64,000 nucleotides of DNA from JAFMPW01 sp041743085 (GTDB lineage Bacteria > Bacteroidota > Bacteroidia > Flavobacteriales > Flavobacteriaceae). Positions 17,900 to 27,419 of this stretch are shown here, in pieces (position 1 is the first letter of the stretch; each line of letters opens with the position of its first letter). The notes below the pieces were generated by a model, which was given only the letters and a program-made list of their open reading frames with translations, had not been told where the DNA came from and searched no databases. A program made the translations under genes and the position numbers. Location of the stretch: contig JBGTNL010000038.1 in assembly GCA_041743085.1 (NCBI GenBank), positions 124,001 through 188,000 of the forward strand, read 5' to 3'.

Positions 17900-18360
17900 T
17901 AGTTATAACTAAATTAGTAAGCTAACTTAAAATTCTATCCCCATGGAAGAAACTTCAACAAATTTTAAAAACACATGCAACATAGGGAATGTCCATAATT
18001 AATTTAATGATTCCCCGGTATGGTACCAGTATTTTTAAAAAATGTCAAAATCTAAGTTTTTGTCACCTTGAGCGGAGTCGAAAGGCCGGCAAAAACATCC
18101 CGACTGCGATCAATGTGACAGATAACTTGGAAACTGGTACAATACCCAATATGCAAATTAATTTATACTCAAATAATTAACTAAAGGGCGCCTATAATAA
18201 CTCTGCTTGGAATGATAACGCAGGAATTTTTTTCGGATCCAGGCGCCAAAAGCGTAGTTTAGCAGAGCTAAACGAGTATTTTGGTAACGAAGTAGCCGGG
18301 AAAAAGAACAAGTTGGCAACCAAAGTAGGGTTTTTAGAGATGCCCTAAACTAGAAAACCT
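17900..18360. other. 461-bp gap: repeat-like tracts, no gene called
   Basis: Around 18057-18105 the words GTCACCTTGAGCGGAGTCGAAAGG and following look like the common bacteroidotal intergenic repeat that translates as CHLERSR. An open frame at 17989-18180 consists largely of it and is not called. From about 18238 to 18349 a frame without a start reads RQKRSLAELNEYFGNEVAG and onward to TAA. It may be a gene remnant or another repeat, and I do not recognise it. The promoter of the serine hydrolase should lie at the right end. Confidence 0.4.
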
Positions 18361-19599
18361 GTGAAATTAATTCGATATACGTATCCCATTTGCCTGCTGT
18401 TTGTGCTATTAATTACTTCAGTGCATGCGCAGTTGGCATCCCCTACAATTTCTGAAACGGCAGGAATCTCCGAAGACCGGATAGACCGGTATGTAGATTT
18501 TATTGCGAACGAGATCAAAGAAGAAAGGATCCCGGGAGCCGTTTCACTGATAATGCGCAGAGGTGAAATTGTTCATGATGCAGCCTACGGCAATAGCAGC
18601 TTAAAAGACAAAACCCCCATGCGAAAGGACAATATTTTCCATATTATGTCCATGACCAAACCTATTATCAGCGTTGCTTTTATGATGCTTTACGAGGAGG
18701 GCCATTTTTTTCTTACCGATCCGGTTTCCAGATACCTGCCTCAATTTAAGGAGCTGAAAGTGGCCAAAGACGTGCACTCCGGAAAGGATGGGGATACAGA
18801 ACCCTCGAGGACCGAAATTACGCTGCACCACCTCTTAACCCATACAGCGGGCTTCTCTCATGGCCTCGGAGGTACTACCTTAGATAATGATATTGCAAAA
18901 GCCCTGTACAATCAACCGCAGGAAAATATAGAAAGCAGGGTAAGTACACTGACAAGCCTGCCATTAATAGGGCAACCCGGCGAACAGTGGTATTACAGTG
19001 CTTCTCCGGACGTACTTTCGCTCTTAATCGAGCATTTCTCCGGTATGAGTACGGCCGAATTTTTGCAAAAGCGAATTTTTGATCCTTTAGGGATGAAGGA
19101 TACGGGCTACAACATCCCCGAGGCAAGTCGGGATAGATGGGTTCCTGTCCACAATGTTAATGAGGAGGGGAAATTGATAAATTCTGAGCAGCAACTTCCC
19201 ACGGCAGGAAATAAGGTGTTCGGAGGCACTCACGGTTTATTTTCGACGGCAGCGGATTATTTAAAATTCTGCCAGATGCTTTTGAACAAGGGAAAAGGCA
19301 ACGGACAGCAGTTGCTAGGCCCGAAAACCGTTGAACTAATGACAATGAACCATGTTGGTAAACTATACCAGGCCCCGGGACAAGGTTTCGGGCTTGGATT
19401 CGGCGTCACAACGGATGTGGCGGATAGCAAGTCGCCTGGATCTGTTGGACAATATTATTGGAGCGGTGCCTATTGCACCTACTTTTTTATCGATCCCAAG
19501 GAAGAACTGATCGCTATACTTATGAGTCAGTTACAACCCTACAGTAATTTCTATGGAAGTAAAATGAGACAGTATATTTATCCGGCACTATTAGATTGA
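18361..19599 (+). CDS. Serine hydrolase, class C beta-lactamase fold (esterase/DD-peptidase type)
   Basis: The 412-residue protein starts at a GTG and has a Sec signal (LLFVLLITSVHAQ). The SxxK nucleophile motif is S97-M-T-K100 (HIMSMTKP). The Tyr motif is in WYYSASPDVLS, and GGTHGLFSTAADYLKF marks the fold's C-terminal half. This family includes esterases, D-aminopeptidases and non-lactamase relatives, and nothing here argues for antibiotic resistance. It leads a three-gene run with an AhpD-like protein (31 bp gap) and an esterase (15 bp gap). Confidence 0.9.
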   Translation: MKLIRYTYPICLLFVLLITSVHAQLASPTISETAGISEDRIDRYVDFIANEIKEERIPGAVSLIMRRGEIVHDAAYGNSSLKDKTPMRKDNIFHIMSMTKPIISVAFMMLYEEGHFFLTDPVSRYLPQFKELKVAKDVHSGKDGDTEPSRTEITLHHLLTHTAGFSHGLGGTTLDNDIAKALYNQPQENIESRVSTLTSLPLIGQPGEQWYYSASPDVLSLLIEHFSGMSTAEFLQKRIFDPLGMKDTGYNIPEASRDRWVPVHNVNEEGKLINSEQQLPTAGNKVFGGTHGLFSTAADYLKFCQMLLNKGKGNGQQLLGPKTVELMTMNHVGKLYQAPGQGFGLGFGVTTDVADSKSPGSVGQYYWSGAYCTYFFIDPKEELIAILMSQLQPYSNFYGSKMRQYIYPALLD

Positions 19600-19630
19600 G
19601 GCATTTGCCTTTAACTACAGAAATTCCCCC

Positions 19631-20236
19631 ATGAGTTGGATAAGAACGATTGGTTACGATGAAGCAGATTTGAATTTAAAACGGATCTATAACCGCATTA
19701 AGGGCCCGGATGATAGCATTGACAATGTTTTAACTATACATAGTCTGAGGCCTCACACGCTTTCGGGACATATGGCTCTTTATAAAAGCGTACTGCACAA
19801 CAGCAACAATACATTGCCAAAATGGTTCCTGGAATCCATAGGTGTCTATGTAAGCATGCACAACAAATGTGAGTATTGCATTGCCCACCATTTGGAGGGT
19901 TTAAAACGACTTTTAAAGGACGATAAAAAATGCAGGGAATTTTATAGCGCGGCAAAAAACGATATTCTCGAATCTTTTTTTGATACAAAATACCTTCTCG
20001 GGATGATGTATGCCAAAAAACTTACGCAGCAGCCCGGTACCATTTCAGAAAAGGATATTGAAAAACTGAAGAACGCAGGATTTACGGAAGGAGAAATTTT
20101 GGAAATAAACCAGGTGAGCAGTTATTTTAATTACGTAAACCGAACGGTTCTTGGTCTGGGAGTGACCACAAAAGGTGATATTTTAGGGCTTTCGCCTAAC
20201 AGCGGTGATGATCCCGAAAACTGGACCCATCAATAA
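19631..20236 (+). CDS. Carboxymuconolactone decarboxylase / AhpD-like protein
   Basis: The 201-residue cytosolic helical protein has the AhpD core motif C80-EY-C83-IAHH (H87), as in the peroxidase-related group of the carboxymuconolactone decarboxylase family. The Cys pair can act in peroxide or disulfide chemistry. It lies between a secreted serine hydrolase and a secreted esterase in what looks like an operon, but the three have no obvious shared pathway. The assignment to family is firm and the reaction is not known. Confidence 0.88.
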   Translation: MSWIRTIGYDEADLNLKRIYNRIKGPDDSIDNVLTIHSLRPHTLSGHMALYKSVLHNSNNTLPKWFLESIGVYVSMHNKCEYCIAHHLEGLKRLLKDDKKCREFYSAAKNDILESFFDTKYLLGMMYAKKLTQQPGTISEKDIEKLKNAGFTEGEILEINQVSSYFNYVNRTVLGLGVTTKGDILGLSPNSGDDPENWTHQ

Positions 20237-20251
20237 CATAAAACACGATAA

Positions 20252-21127
20252 ATGAAAAAATTAATGACACTTATAATGTGTATCGGGATTGCCATGCAAG
20301 TTCTTTCACAGGAGATCATAGACCTCCCTTATGAAAAAGCTACTGAAACCACCTGGGAAGGAGGGGAAAAGGAGTATTACTCGGATGCATGGCAGACACA
20401 GGTAGTAACCAATGTTTCCGTACCTACTATGGAGGTCTTTAGACCAAAGGAAGGCACCGCAAATGGCACCGCCGTAATTGTTGCCCCCGGCGGCGGATTG
20501 TATGCCTTAAGCATACAAAGTGAAGGTACCGATGTGGCCAAATGGCTCAATGAAAAGGGTATTACCGCCTTCGTGCTGAAGTACCGGTTGGTTCCTACAG
20601 GAGCGGACGGTGTAAAGGAGATCATGGATGCAGAAGAACGTGTTGAGGAAACCGTAGAACCCATTCTTCCTTTGTCTATAAATGACGGGTTGGCAGCCGT
20701 TTCCTATGTACGGTCCCATTCCGAAGAATTGGGTATTGATCCGGATAAAATAGGGTTTATGGGATTTTCTGCCGGGGGGGCAGTGGCCATGGGGGTAACT
20801 TTTAACTGCAACAAAGAGAACAGGCCGGATTTTATTGTCCCCGTGTATCCCTGGATGCCTGTTGTTGGACCCTACAAAGTTCCCGAAGATGCTCCGCCAA
20901 TGCTTGTTATTTGCGCTACGGACGATCCGTTGGATCTTGCCCCGGCCAGCACCAGCCTTTATTCGGCATGGGCCGATGCGAAAAAAAGCAGTGGACTTCA
21001 TATGTATTCAAGAGGTGGACATGGGTTTGGAATGAAGCAGCAGGGGTTGCCATCGGATCACTGGATAACCCGTTTTTATGACTGGGCCCTTGCCGAAGGA
21101 TTAACTACCCCTATGGGAGGACAATAA
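20252..21127 (+). CDS. Secreted alpha/beta hydrolase, acetyl-xylan-esterase-like
   Basis: The 291-residue protein has a Sec signal (LIMCIGIAMQVLSQ). The oxyanion region is APGGGLYALS (78-87), the nucleophile elbow is GFSAGG with S173, the acid is probably in CATDDPLD and the base His is in SRGGHGFGM. This layout is typical of BD-FAE-like and endo-xylanase-associated esterases that remove acetyl or feruloyl groups from glycans. As a secreted last gene of the serine hydrolase run, it fits polysaccharide processing. Confidence 0.9.
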   Translation: MKKLMTLIMCIGIAMQVLSQEIIDLPYEKATETTWEGGEKEYYSDAWQTQVVTNVSVPTMEVFRPKEGTANGTAVIVAPGGGLYALSIQSEGTDVAKWLNEKGITAFVLKYRLVPTGADGVKEIMDAEERVEETVEPILPLSINDGLAAVSYVRSHSEELGIDPDKIGFMGFSAGGAVAMGVTFNCNKENRPDFIVPVYPWMPVVGPYKVPEDAPPMLVICATDDPLDLAPASTSLYSAWADAKKSSGLHMYSRGGHGFGMKQQGLPSDHWITRFYDWALAEGLTTPMGGQ

Positions 21128-21149
21128 AATAGCACCGGATTACATGGAA

Positions 21150-22160
21150 TTAAACATCCATTCTTCTACATAATTGTTCCATGACGCGATTAGTACGAGC
21201 TCCTGACTTTCCCGTACTGGGGCAGTGCCCTTTCCCTAAAATATCCTCCACAACAGTCCGGATCAACGGTTGCTGGATATGTTGTGGCATGGGGAATTGA
21301 AATAATTCGCCGGGTTTTCCGTCAATCTCAAGTTTTACATGGTGATCGTCAAAAAAAGGAAAGGATACCTGTCCCTTGCTTCCTACAATAGTGGTAACCT
21401 CTTTGGCGGCCCTTTTTGCCGTATTGAAGGCCCAGGTGCCCGAGCCCAAAACCCCATTTTCAAAAAGAAAAGTACCTGTGGTGATGTCTTCCGCCAGATA
21501 TAAACCAGATTGATTCATTGCAAAACCCTCTGCCTTAATTACGGGCCCAATGAGAAAATCCAGGGCATCCAACTGATGGGAGGCAAGATCATAAAAATAA
21601 CCGCCTCCGGCTATCTCCGGGCGAATGCGCCAATTATCACCGTCCCCGCCCTCGCTCCGATTTTGAGGTGCTAATGGTTTTAGCAGGGTTATAGTCACAA
21701 AACGGATAGCTCCAAGTACATCGCTCTCCAGGAATTCTTTGACTTTCAGAATATTGGGCAATGCTCTGCGGTAGTAGGCAACATATAAAGGTACCTTAGC
21801 CTTTTCGCATGCTTTTATCATCGCCACACATTCCGAGTATGCTCGCGCCATTGGTTTTTCAACATATACCGGTTTTCCGGCTGCAGCGGCCTTTAGGGTA
21901 TACATTTTGTGGGTGTCAGGGGGGGTGGCAATGTAAATAGCATTGATTTCGGGATCTGCAATAAGGGCATCTGCGTCACTATACCATTTTGGCACCCCGT
22001 GACGATTCGCAAAATCCCTTGCCTTTTCGGCATTTCTTCGCATCACGGCGGTAAGTTGCGAATAAGGCGTTTGTTGAAAAGCCGGGCCGCTTTTCACTTC
22101 GCAAACATCCCCTGCCCCAATAATCCCCCAACTTACTTTATTTTGTTTTAAAGCCTCCAT
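21150..22160 (-). CDS. Gfo/Idh/MocA oxidoreductase, cytosolic
   Basis: The 336-residue protein lacks a signal peptide. The N-terminal Rossmann fold shows WGIIGAGDVCE and the EKPMARAY motif (conserved Lys). YYRRALPNI and GGGYFYDLASHQLDALDFL belong to the C-terminal domain, with the usual Asp/His pair. It should oxidise or reduce a sugar or polyol with NAD(P). It lies 3 bp after the NAD-dependent epimerase-like gene, so the two are surely co-transcribed. Confidence 0.9.
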   Translation of the reverse strand: MEALKQNKVSWGIIGAGDVCEVKSGPAFQQTPYSQLTAVMRRNAEKARDFANRHGVPKWYSDADALIADPEINAIYIATPPDTHKMYTLKAAAAGKPVYVEKPMARAYSECVAMIKACEKAKVPLYVAYYRRALPNILKVKEFLESDVLGAIRFVTITLLKPLAPQNRSEGGDGDNWRIRPEIAGGGYFYDLASHQLDALDFLIGPVIKAEGFAMNQSGLYLAEDITTGTFLFENGVLGSGTWAFNTAKRAAKEVTTIVGSKGQVSFPFFDDHHVKLEIDGKPGELFQFPMPQHIQQPLIRTVVEDILGKGHCPSTGKSGARTNRVMEQLCRRMDV

Positions 22161-22163
22161 AAT

Positions 22164-23147
22164 CTAAAGTGAACGATAGGCCTCTAAAATAGCATCGATC
22201 TTAGAATTGGTTTCGGGGTTTATGATTTTCATATCCGGATTTTCATCCAGCCAATGCAAGGTTCTTTTTATCCCCTCCGAAAAAGGTATGACAGCTTTAA
22301 AGCCGGGAACAAAAGTTTTTATTTTAGTGTTGTCGAATATGACCGATTCCCCTTTGTCCGCTAAAAGTGTCCCGGTGAAGGAAGGGTCAATTCCGCAGAT
22401 AAAGTCAGATGCAATATGGACCATATGGACCTCACGACCAAGGCTTTCACCCAGTATTTTATAGATCATATTCCAACTGAGTATCTCGTCTGAAGTGATG
22501 TGAAAAGCGTGCCCTATGGCTTGTGTTAAGCCGAGCAAGCCTACAAACCCTGTTGCAAAATCATCGGCATGTGTCACCGTCCATAAGGATGTTCCGTCGC
22601 CGTGGACAATGATCTTTTTGCCCTTCAGGATCCTGTCGGCGGTAGTGTACTCCTTAAAACCCCCTATGGCAATAGGAATAACGGTATCGTAAGTGAGCGA
22701 CGGACGAACGATTGTCACCGGAAAATCCTTCTCCCGGTAGGCTTTCATCAACAGTTGTTCACATTGAATTTTAAGGTTGGAATAATCCCATAAAGTGTTA
22801 TGTACAGGGGTGGATTCCGTAATTACCGGGTAGCGCAATGGTGTTTGGTAACAGGATGCGGAACTTATAAAAACATATTGCTTTGTTTTTCCCTCAAAAA
22901 GCGCTGTGTCGCGCTGAATGTCTTCAGGGGAAAAGGCAATCCAATTGACCACCACATCCCAGGAATGTTTTTTTAATTCGGACAGTTCATCGGGCTTGGT
23001 GATATCCCCTTTAATCGTTTTAACCCCGGTTAATTTTATGGAGGTTGTTCCCCTGTTGAGATGGTAAAGGTCCAGACCTTTCCCAATAGCCAGTCGGCTG
23101 GCCGGCGTGCTGATATTTCCGGTGCCCCCAATAAATAAAACTTTCAT
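22164..23147 (-). CDS. NAD-dependent epimerase/dehydratase-like protein (atypical SDR)
   Basis: The 327-residue protein begins with the NAD(P)-binding motif MKVLFIGGTGNISTPASRLA. The SDR core follows: IKGDITKPDELSEL, FISSASCYQTP and a Leu/Ile-rich second half with SFTGTLLADKGESVIFDNTKIK, as in chloroplast stem-loop-binding-like atypical SDRs. The usual YxxxK catalytic pair is not obvious (YSNLKIQCEQ gives Y-x-x-x-K at the expected place only loosely). It is the first gene of a two-gene operon with a Gfo/Idh oxidoreductase, which suggests sugar interconversion. Confidence 0.82.
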   Translation of the reverse strand: MKVLFIGGTGNISTPASRLAIGKGLDLYHLNRGTTSIKLTGVKTIKGDITKPDELSELKKHSWDVVVNWIAFSPEDIQRDTALFEGKTKQYVFISSASCYQTPLRYPVITESTPVHNTLWDYSNLKIQCEQLLMKAYREKDFPVTIVRPSLTYDTVIPIAIGGFKEYTTADRILKGKKIIVHGDGTSLWTVTHADDFATGFVGLLGLTQAIGHAFHITSDEILSWNMIYKILGESLGREVHMVHIASDFICGIDPSFTGTLLADKGESVIFDNTKIKTFVPGFKAVIPFSEGIKRTLHWLDENPDMKIINPETNSKIDAILEAYRSL

Positions 23148-23307
23148 AGTTGAATTCGTTTAAGTCCTCTTCCGGCTTTAAATTAATCGAAGCCTGCCTT
23201 CGTCAAATTTAACCTTAAATAACGATTTTTCCTTGCCATGCTTACCTTTTGGCCGCCACTTTTCATTATCTTTAAAAATAGCTTCGTTTTTAATGACACC
23301 CAATATA

Positions 23308-24510
23308 ATGAAATATTACTGCAAGCCATGGTTACTGGTAATCCTGCTTTTTGCGCTTCTGGGATGCAACCAAAGCAAAAACAAAGCGCCAAATAAGGTA
23401 ACAGAAGCCGTAGGGACCGACACGTCTACATTTGCAAAGTCGGAAAAAAAAGAACCTGAACTCCTTAAACCCGGATCAAAGGCGCCCGACTTCTCATTGC
23501 CCGCTACCGATGGGAAAACATATAGTCTTGGCGATTTTGACCATTTTGATTATCTGGTAGTTTTATTTACGTGCAATCACTGCCCGACCGCGCAGGCATA
23601 TGAAGATAAGTTTATTAAAATTGTCTCAGACTATGACAGCAAAGGGGTCGGTTTTGTGGCGATCTCTCCCAATGACCCGGAAGCCATTAGTTTATCCGAG
23701 TTGGGTTATTCCGATATGAGCGATACTATGGACGAGATGAAACTACGAGTTGCTCAAAAAAAATATAATTTTCCTTACTTATATGATGGTGATACTCAAA
23801 CGACAGCTTTGGCCTATGGGCCGGCCGCTACTCCTCATGCCTTCGTATTTGACCAAAAAAGAATCCTGAAATACAGTGGCCGGATAGATGATACAGAAAA
23901 CCCTTATGTAAAACCGGCAACCCCTGATCTGAGAAATGTTCTCAATGCCCTTATAAGTGGTACTGATTCTCCCGTGACCCAGACGAAAACATTCGGATGT
24001 TCCATAAAATGGTCCTGGAAAGGGGATTGGGCAAAAAAACAACTGGCCGAATGGTCCAAAGAACCCGTTAATCTTGAGGAAATTGATTTGAAAGAGGTAG
24101 AAAATTTATGTGAGAACACCTCGGATAAGCTCAGATTGATCAATCTTTGGGCGACCTGGTGCGGCCCTTGTATTATCGAATTTCCTGAGTTGGTAAGCAT
24201 AAACAGGATGTACCGGGATCGTGATTTCGAATTTGTTTCTCTCAGCACGGACAAAATAGAAAAAAAGGAAAAGGCGCTTTCTATTCTTAAAAAGAAGGAA
24301 GCAACAAACACCAATTATATTTATTCCGGAACGGACATCTACGAATTAATTGAAGTGGTTGATAAAGACTGGCAGGGGGCTTTGCCTTATACTGCGCTCA
24401 TTGCGCCCGGGGGGAACGTACTGTATAAAGTGCAGGGCACCTTTGATCCGCCGGCCTTAAAAATGGCCATTGTGGAGCATTTGGGCCGTTATTATGCCGA
24501 CAACGACTGA
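23308..24510 (+). CDS. Redoxin plus TlpA-like thioredoxin fusion, lipoprotein
   Basis: The ATG at 23308 is preferred because it gives a lipoprotein signal directly (LLFALLGC, C20); ATGs at 23293 and further upstream are possible. Residues about 55-220 form an AhpC/TSA-type redoxin domain with TC89-NHC92-P (GSKAPDFSLPATDG before it). Residues about 240-400 form a second thioredoxin domain with WATWC285-GPC288 and the cis-Pro loop GALPYT. The two-domain, membrane-anchored layout points to thiol-disulfide exchange in the periplasm. It is a single gene divergent from the epimerase operon. Confidence 0.87.
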   Translation: MKYYCKPWLLVILLFALLGCNQSKNKAPNKVTEAVGTDTSTFAKSEKKEPELLKPGSKAPDFSLPATDGKTYSLGDFDHFDYLVVLFTCNHCPTAQAYEDKFIKIVSDYDSKGVGFVAISPNDPEAISLSELGYSDMSDTMDEMKLRVAQKKYNFPYLYDGDTQTTALAYGPAATPHAFVFDQKRILKYSGRIDDTENPYVKPATPDLRNVLNALISGTDSPVTQTKTFGCSIKWSWKGDWAKKQLAEWSKEPVNLEEIDLKEVENLCENTSDKLRLINLWATWCGPCIIEFPELVSINRMYRDRDFEFVSLSTDKIEKKEKALSILKKKEATNTNYIYSGTDIYELIEVVDKDWQGALPYTALIAPGGNVLYKVQGTFDPPALKMAIVEHLGRYYADND

Positions 24511-24593
24511 TCCTCGGTATAGAATTAAAAACCCATAGAGGCACTTCCGCGTTTCGAGTAGAAATCCGCAGTGCTGGTCCAATGGGTCATCAG

Positions 24594-24702
24594 AAATAAA
24601 AAATTTCTTAAAAGTTTACCCGCCTCTGGCGGGCAGCTATCCCTGCCTGCGGCAGGCAGGCCCGAGGCCCGCCCGACCCAAGGGTCGGAGAATCTTTAGA
24701 TT
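24594..24702 (+). mobile_element. Family A palindromic element, copy A2
   Basis: The left end AATAAAAAATTTCTTAAAAG, the hairpin CCCGCCTCTGGCGGG and CCCTGCCTGCGGCAGGCAGG match the other copies. This copy also contains CGACCCAAGGGTCG (24674-24687), a module otherwise found in the C/D repeats. The right end is AGAATCTTTAGATTGA. It occupies most of the 295-bp gap before the SGNH hydrolase. There is no coding capacity. Confidence 0.75.
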
Positions 24703-24805
24703 GAGATGCACTACTAAAATTACTTCTTTTACAATAGCTTTTGATGGGAATTTGAACAATCCTTAAATATAATTTATCTTGCTGCTTCAATTGTCGATTC
24801 TATTT

Positions 24806-25450
24806 ATGAGAACATTTATTGTTGTTTTTCTCTTTCTCACCTTAAGTGCCAGGGCTCAGGATCCCTCCCGCTTTCAGGAAGAAGTAATAGCCATTCAGAA
24901 AAAATACGATACTTTGTGGGATGCGAGTAAGGAGACAATAGTATTTACAGGAAGTTCCAGTATCCGTTTGTGGTTAGGCCTGCAGGGGATCTTTCCGGAA
25001 TATCACATCATAAATTCCGGATTTGGGGGATCCCAGGCGTCCGATCTTCTTGCATATACCGAGGATCTTGTATTAAAATTCAACCCCATACAAGTGTTTA
25101 TATATGAAGGCGATAATGATATTTTTTTTGCGAAAAAGCCCGAAGAAATTCTTTCAGATACTAAAAAGATCATCGCAAAAATAAAAAAGAGCCATCCTGG
25201 TACGGAGATAGTGCTTATTGCCGCCAAACCAAGTTTGGCCCGCTGGCATTTAAAAAGCAAGTATAAAAGATTGAATCGCAAGTTCCGACGTCTTTGTAAA
25301 AATGATCCATCCCTTAAATTTGCCGATGTTTGGAATACCATGTTAGAGCGAAAAAAAGTCCGTGGGAACCTATTCATTGAAGACGGACTTCATATGAATG
25401 CCAAGGGTTATGCGCTCTGGCTGCCGGTAATTCGTACTTTTATAAATTAA
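24806..25450 (+). CDS. Secreted SGNH/GDSL hydrolase
   Basis: The ATG at 24806 starts a 214-residue protein with a short Sec signal (FLFLTLSARAQ); an earlier frame start at 24779 adds nine residues with no benefit. SGNH blocks are FTGSSSIR with the nucleophile Ser near 51, NSGFGGSQASDLL (block II Gly), YEGDND (block III Asn) and EDGLHMNAKGYALW (block V Asp-His). Such enzymes are esterases that often deacetylate glycans. It is flanked on both sides by palindromic repeats and looks monocistronic. Confidence 0.9.
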   Translation: MRTFIVVFLFLTLSARAQDPSRFQEEVIAIQKKYDTLWDASKETIVFTGSSSIRLWLGLQGIFPEYHIINSGFGGSQASDLLAYTEDLVLKFNPIQVFIYEGDNDIFFAKKPEEILSDTKKIIAKIKKSHPGTEIVLIAAKPSLARWHLKSKYKRLNRKFRRLCKNDPSLKFADVWNTMLERKKVRGNLFIEDGLHMNAKGYALWLPVIRTFIN

Positions 25451-25460
25451 ACTTTGAAAT

Positions 25461-25623
25461 AAATGGCATTAAACCCCAGGGCAAGCCCTGGACCCAATAG
25501 AGGGAATCGACCCAAGGGTCGAGGTATTAAACCCAGACCCCGCTGAAAAAGCGGGGTTAGTTCAACCATCCATTTTAACCGCTCCCGCTAAAAAGCGAGA
25601 TTATTAAAATGGGGTTTCACTAA
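25461..25623 (+). repeat. Family C/D palindromic repeat, copy 2 (uninterrupted)
   Basis: This 163-bp copy runs from AAATGGCATTAAACCCC to TGGGGTTTCACTAA. It contains CAGGGCAAGCCCTG, CGACCCAAGGGTCG, CCCCGCTGAAAAAGCGGGG and the long stem CCATTTTAAC...TTAAAATGG. It is the empty-site version of 11747-12005, with GTCGAGGTATTAAACCC where the other copy carries a family A element. No gene is in the surrounding 265-bp gap. Confidence 0.85.
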
Positions 25624-25715
25624 GAAAAACTTTTAAAACGAAAGTTAATAAGAGGCAAAGCCTGAATGCAATCATTCACAAAAGCCGGAAACTTGAAATC
25701 TGAAATCTACAATTG

Positions 25716-27347
25716 ATGAAAAAAGCCAGTTTTAAATCGAATTTATTATCCGCTACAACAGTACTTATGGGAATCGTTACCCTGCTGTCCTGTGTGGAGG
25801 AGAAAAGGAAAGCGATCGATTTTCCCCCAACCGATCTTGCCCTGGAGCATATGATCCCAAAACCTCTAAAGGTTATACCAACTAATACGGCTTTCGGTTT
25901 GGATCAGTACACCGCTATCTATACTTCCGGCAACGCCTCGGGATTTCCTGAAGTAGGAGCGTTCTTATCAGAAAAAATTAAAGGGAAAACGGGCTTAAAC
26001 CTGCCGGTAAATGCCAGTGATGCGGGTACAGTGGACCGTATCATTTATATCAATAAAACGGACAGCACAGCGCTCGGGGGTACGGAAGCATATCATCTGA
26101 ACATTACCAAGGATTCCGTTATCCTAGACGCCAGAACGGCCGAAGGTGCTTTCCGAGGTATTCAAACACTGCGCCAGATCATTCCGGAAGCCAGTAACGA
26201 CACCCTTGCCGAACAGCCGGTCTGGCCCGTTCCAACGGGGAAGATAACAGACAATCCCAATTTTGAATACAGAGGTTCGATGCTCGATGTGGCACGACAC
26301 TTTTTTAGCGTAGAAGATGTAAAGAAATATATAGACCTGCTGGCGTACTACAAGATCAATGTACTTCACCTGCACCTTTCGGATGATCAGGGATGGCGAA
26401 TTGAGATAAAATCATGGCCCAAACTTACGGAGATAGGGGGCAGTACAGAAGTTGGCGGGGAAGCCGGTGGCTTCTTTACCCAGGAAGATTATAAGGCTAT
26501 TGTAGCCTATGCCGCAAAACATTATATGACCATTGTTCCGGAAATAGACATGCCCGGGCACACCAATGCCGCTTCGGTGTCGTATCCTATTTTAAACGGA
26601 AACGGTAAAACGCCAAAATTATACGAAGGCACGCAAGTAGGTTTCAGCACTTTTGATACCCGTAAGGATACGGTTTATGCCTTTATTGATGACGTAGTAC
26701 GGGAAATTTCCGCTATCACTCCAGGCCCGTATTTTCATATTGGCGGGGACGAGAGCCATGTAACAAGAAAAAATGATTATATCTATTTTGTGGAAAGAGT
26801 AGAAAAGATAGTTCAGAAGCACGGTAAACGCATGATTGGTTGGGATGAGGTGGCTCAGGCCAATCTTGATTCTACATCTATCGCCCAGTTCTGGGCAAGT
26901 GAAGCACATGCCACCGCAGCGGTGGATAAGGGAATGAAGGTGATCCTCTCCCCGGCCAAAAAAGCCTATCTGGATATGCAGTACGATACCCTTTCCAAAT
27001 ATGGCCTTCACTGGGCGGCATATATTCCGGTGGATACGGCATATGTTTGGACACCGGAAAACTACGCAAAAGGAGTTCCGAGAGAAAATATTCTTGGCGT
27101 AGAGGCTCCTTTGTGGTCCGAGACTATAAGCAATATTGATGAATTGGAATATCTGGCTTTTCCCAGAGTCATAGGTTACTCCGAACTCAGCTGGAGTACG
27201 GAAGAAAACAGAAACTGGGATAATTTTAAAGTGCGGCTTGCCAACCAGGCGCCCTTTATGGACAGAATGAATGTGAAGTATTATCCTTCGAAACTCATTG
27301 ATTGGGAGGAAAGCAAATTTACATACAAGGAAATTCCGAAGGATTAA
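25716..27347 (+). CDS. Beta-N-acetylhexosaminidase, GH20, lipoprotein
   Basis: The 543-residue protein uses the ATG at 25716 (a TTG lies directly before it). Its lipoprotein signal is TLLSC (C26). Residues about 45-180 form the GH20b N-terminal domain, and the TIM barrel starts near FEYRGSMLDVARHFF. The catalytic pair is D345-E346 (HIGGDESH), and WGWDE-like IGWDEV and LHLSDDQGWRIEI are substrate-site motifs. The enzyme cleaves terminal GlcNAc/GalNAc from glycans by substrate-assisted catalysis. It should be anchored in the periplasm or on the outer membrane and act in chitin, glycoprotein or peptidoglycan turnover. Confidence 0.95.
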   Translation: MKKASFKSNLLSATTVLMGIVTLLSCVEEKRKAIDFPPTDLALEHMIPKPLKVIPTNTAFGLDQYTAIYTSGNASGFPEVGAFLSEKIKGKTGLNLPVNASDAGTVDRIIYINKTDSTALGGTEAYHLNITKDSVILDARTAEGAFRGIQTLRQIIPEASNDTLAEQPVWPVPTGKITDNPNFEYRGSMLDVARHFFSVEDVKKYIDLLAYYKINVLHLHLSDDQGWRIEIKSWPKLTEIGGSTEVGGEAGGFFTQEDYKAIVAYAAKHYMTIVPEIDMPGHTNAASVSYPILNGNGKTPKLYEGTQVGFSTFDTRKDTVYAFIDDVVREISAITPGPYFHIGGDESHVTRKNDYIYFVERVEKIVQKHGKRMIGWDEVAQANLDSTSIAQFWASEAHATAAVDKGMKVILSPAKKAYLDMQYDTLSKYGLHWAAYIPVDTAYVWTPENYAKGVPRENILGVEAPLWSETISNIDELEYLAFPRVIGYSELSWSTEENRNWDNFKVRLANQAPFMDRMNVKYYPSKLIDWEESKFTYKEIPKD

Positions 27348-27419
27348 AATATTGAGTGGGCAGTGTTTCTAACTCCGTACTGCCCATTGCAGATTACCTC
27401 GGAAACCTTTCAAGGCCGC

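Noticed and set aside
17989..18180. A 63-codon plus-strand open frame
   Set aside because: Much of it is the common bacteroidotal intergenic repeat that translates as CHLERSR, and it has no ribosome or promoter context.
18361..19599. Reading the serine hydrolase as a beta-lactamase resistance gene
   Set aside because: The class C fold is shared by many esterases and peptidases, and the gene lies in an esterase operon with no resistance context.
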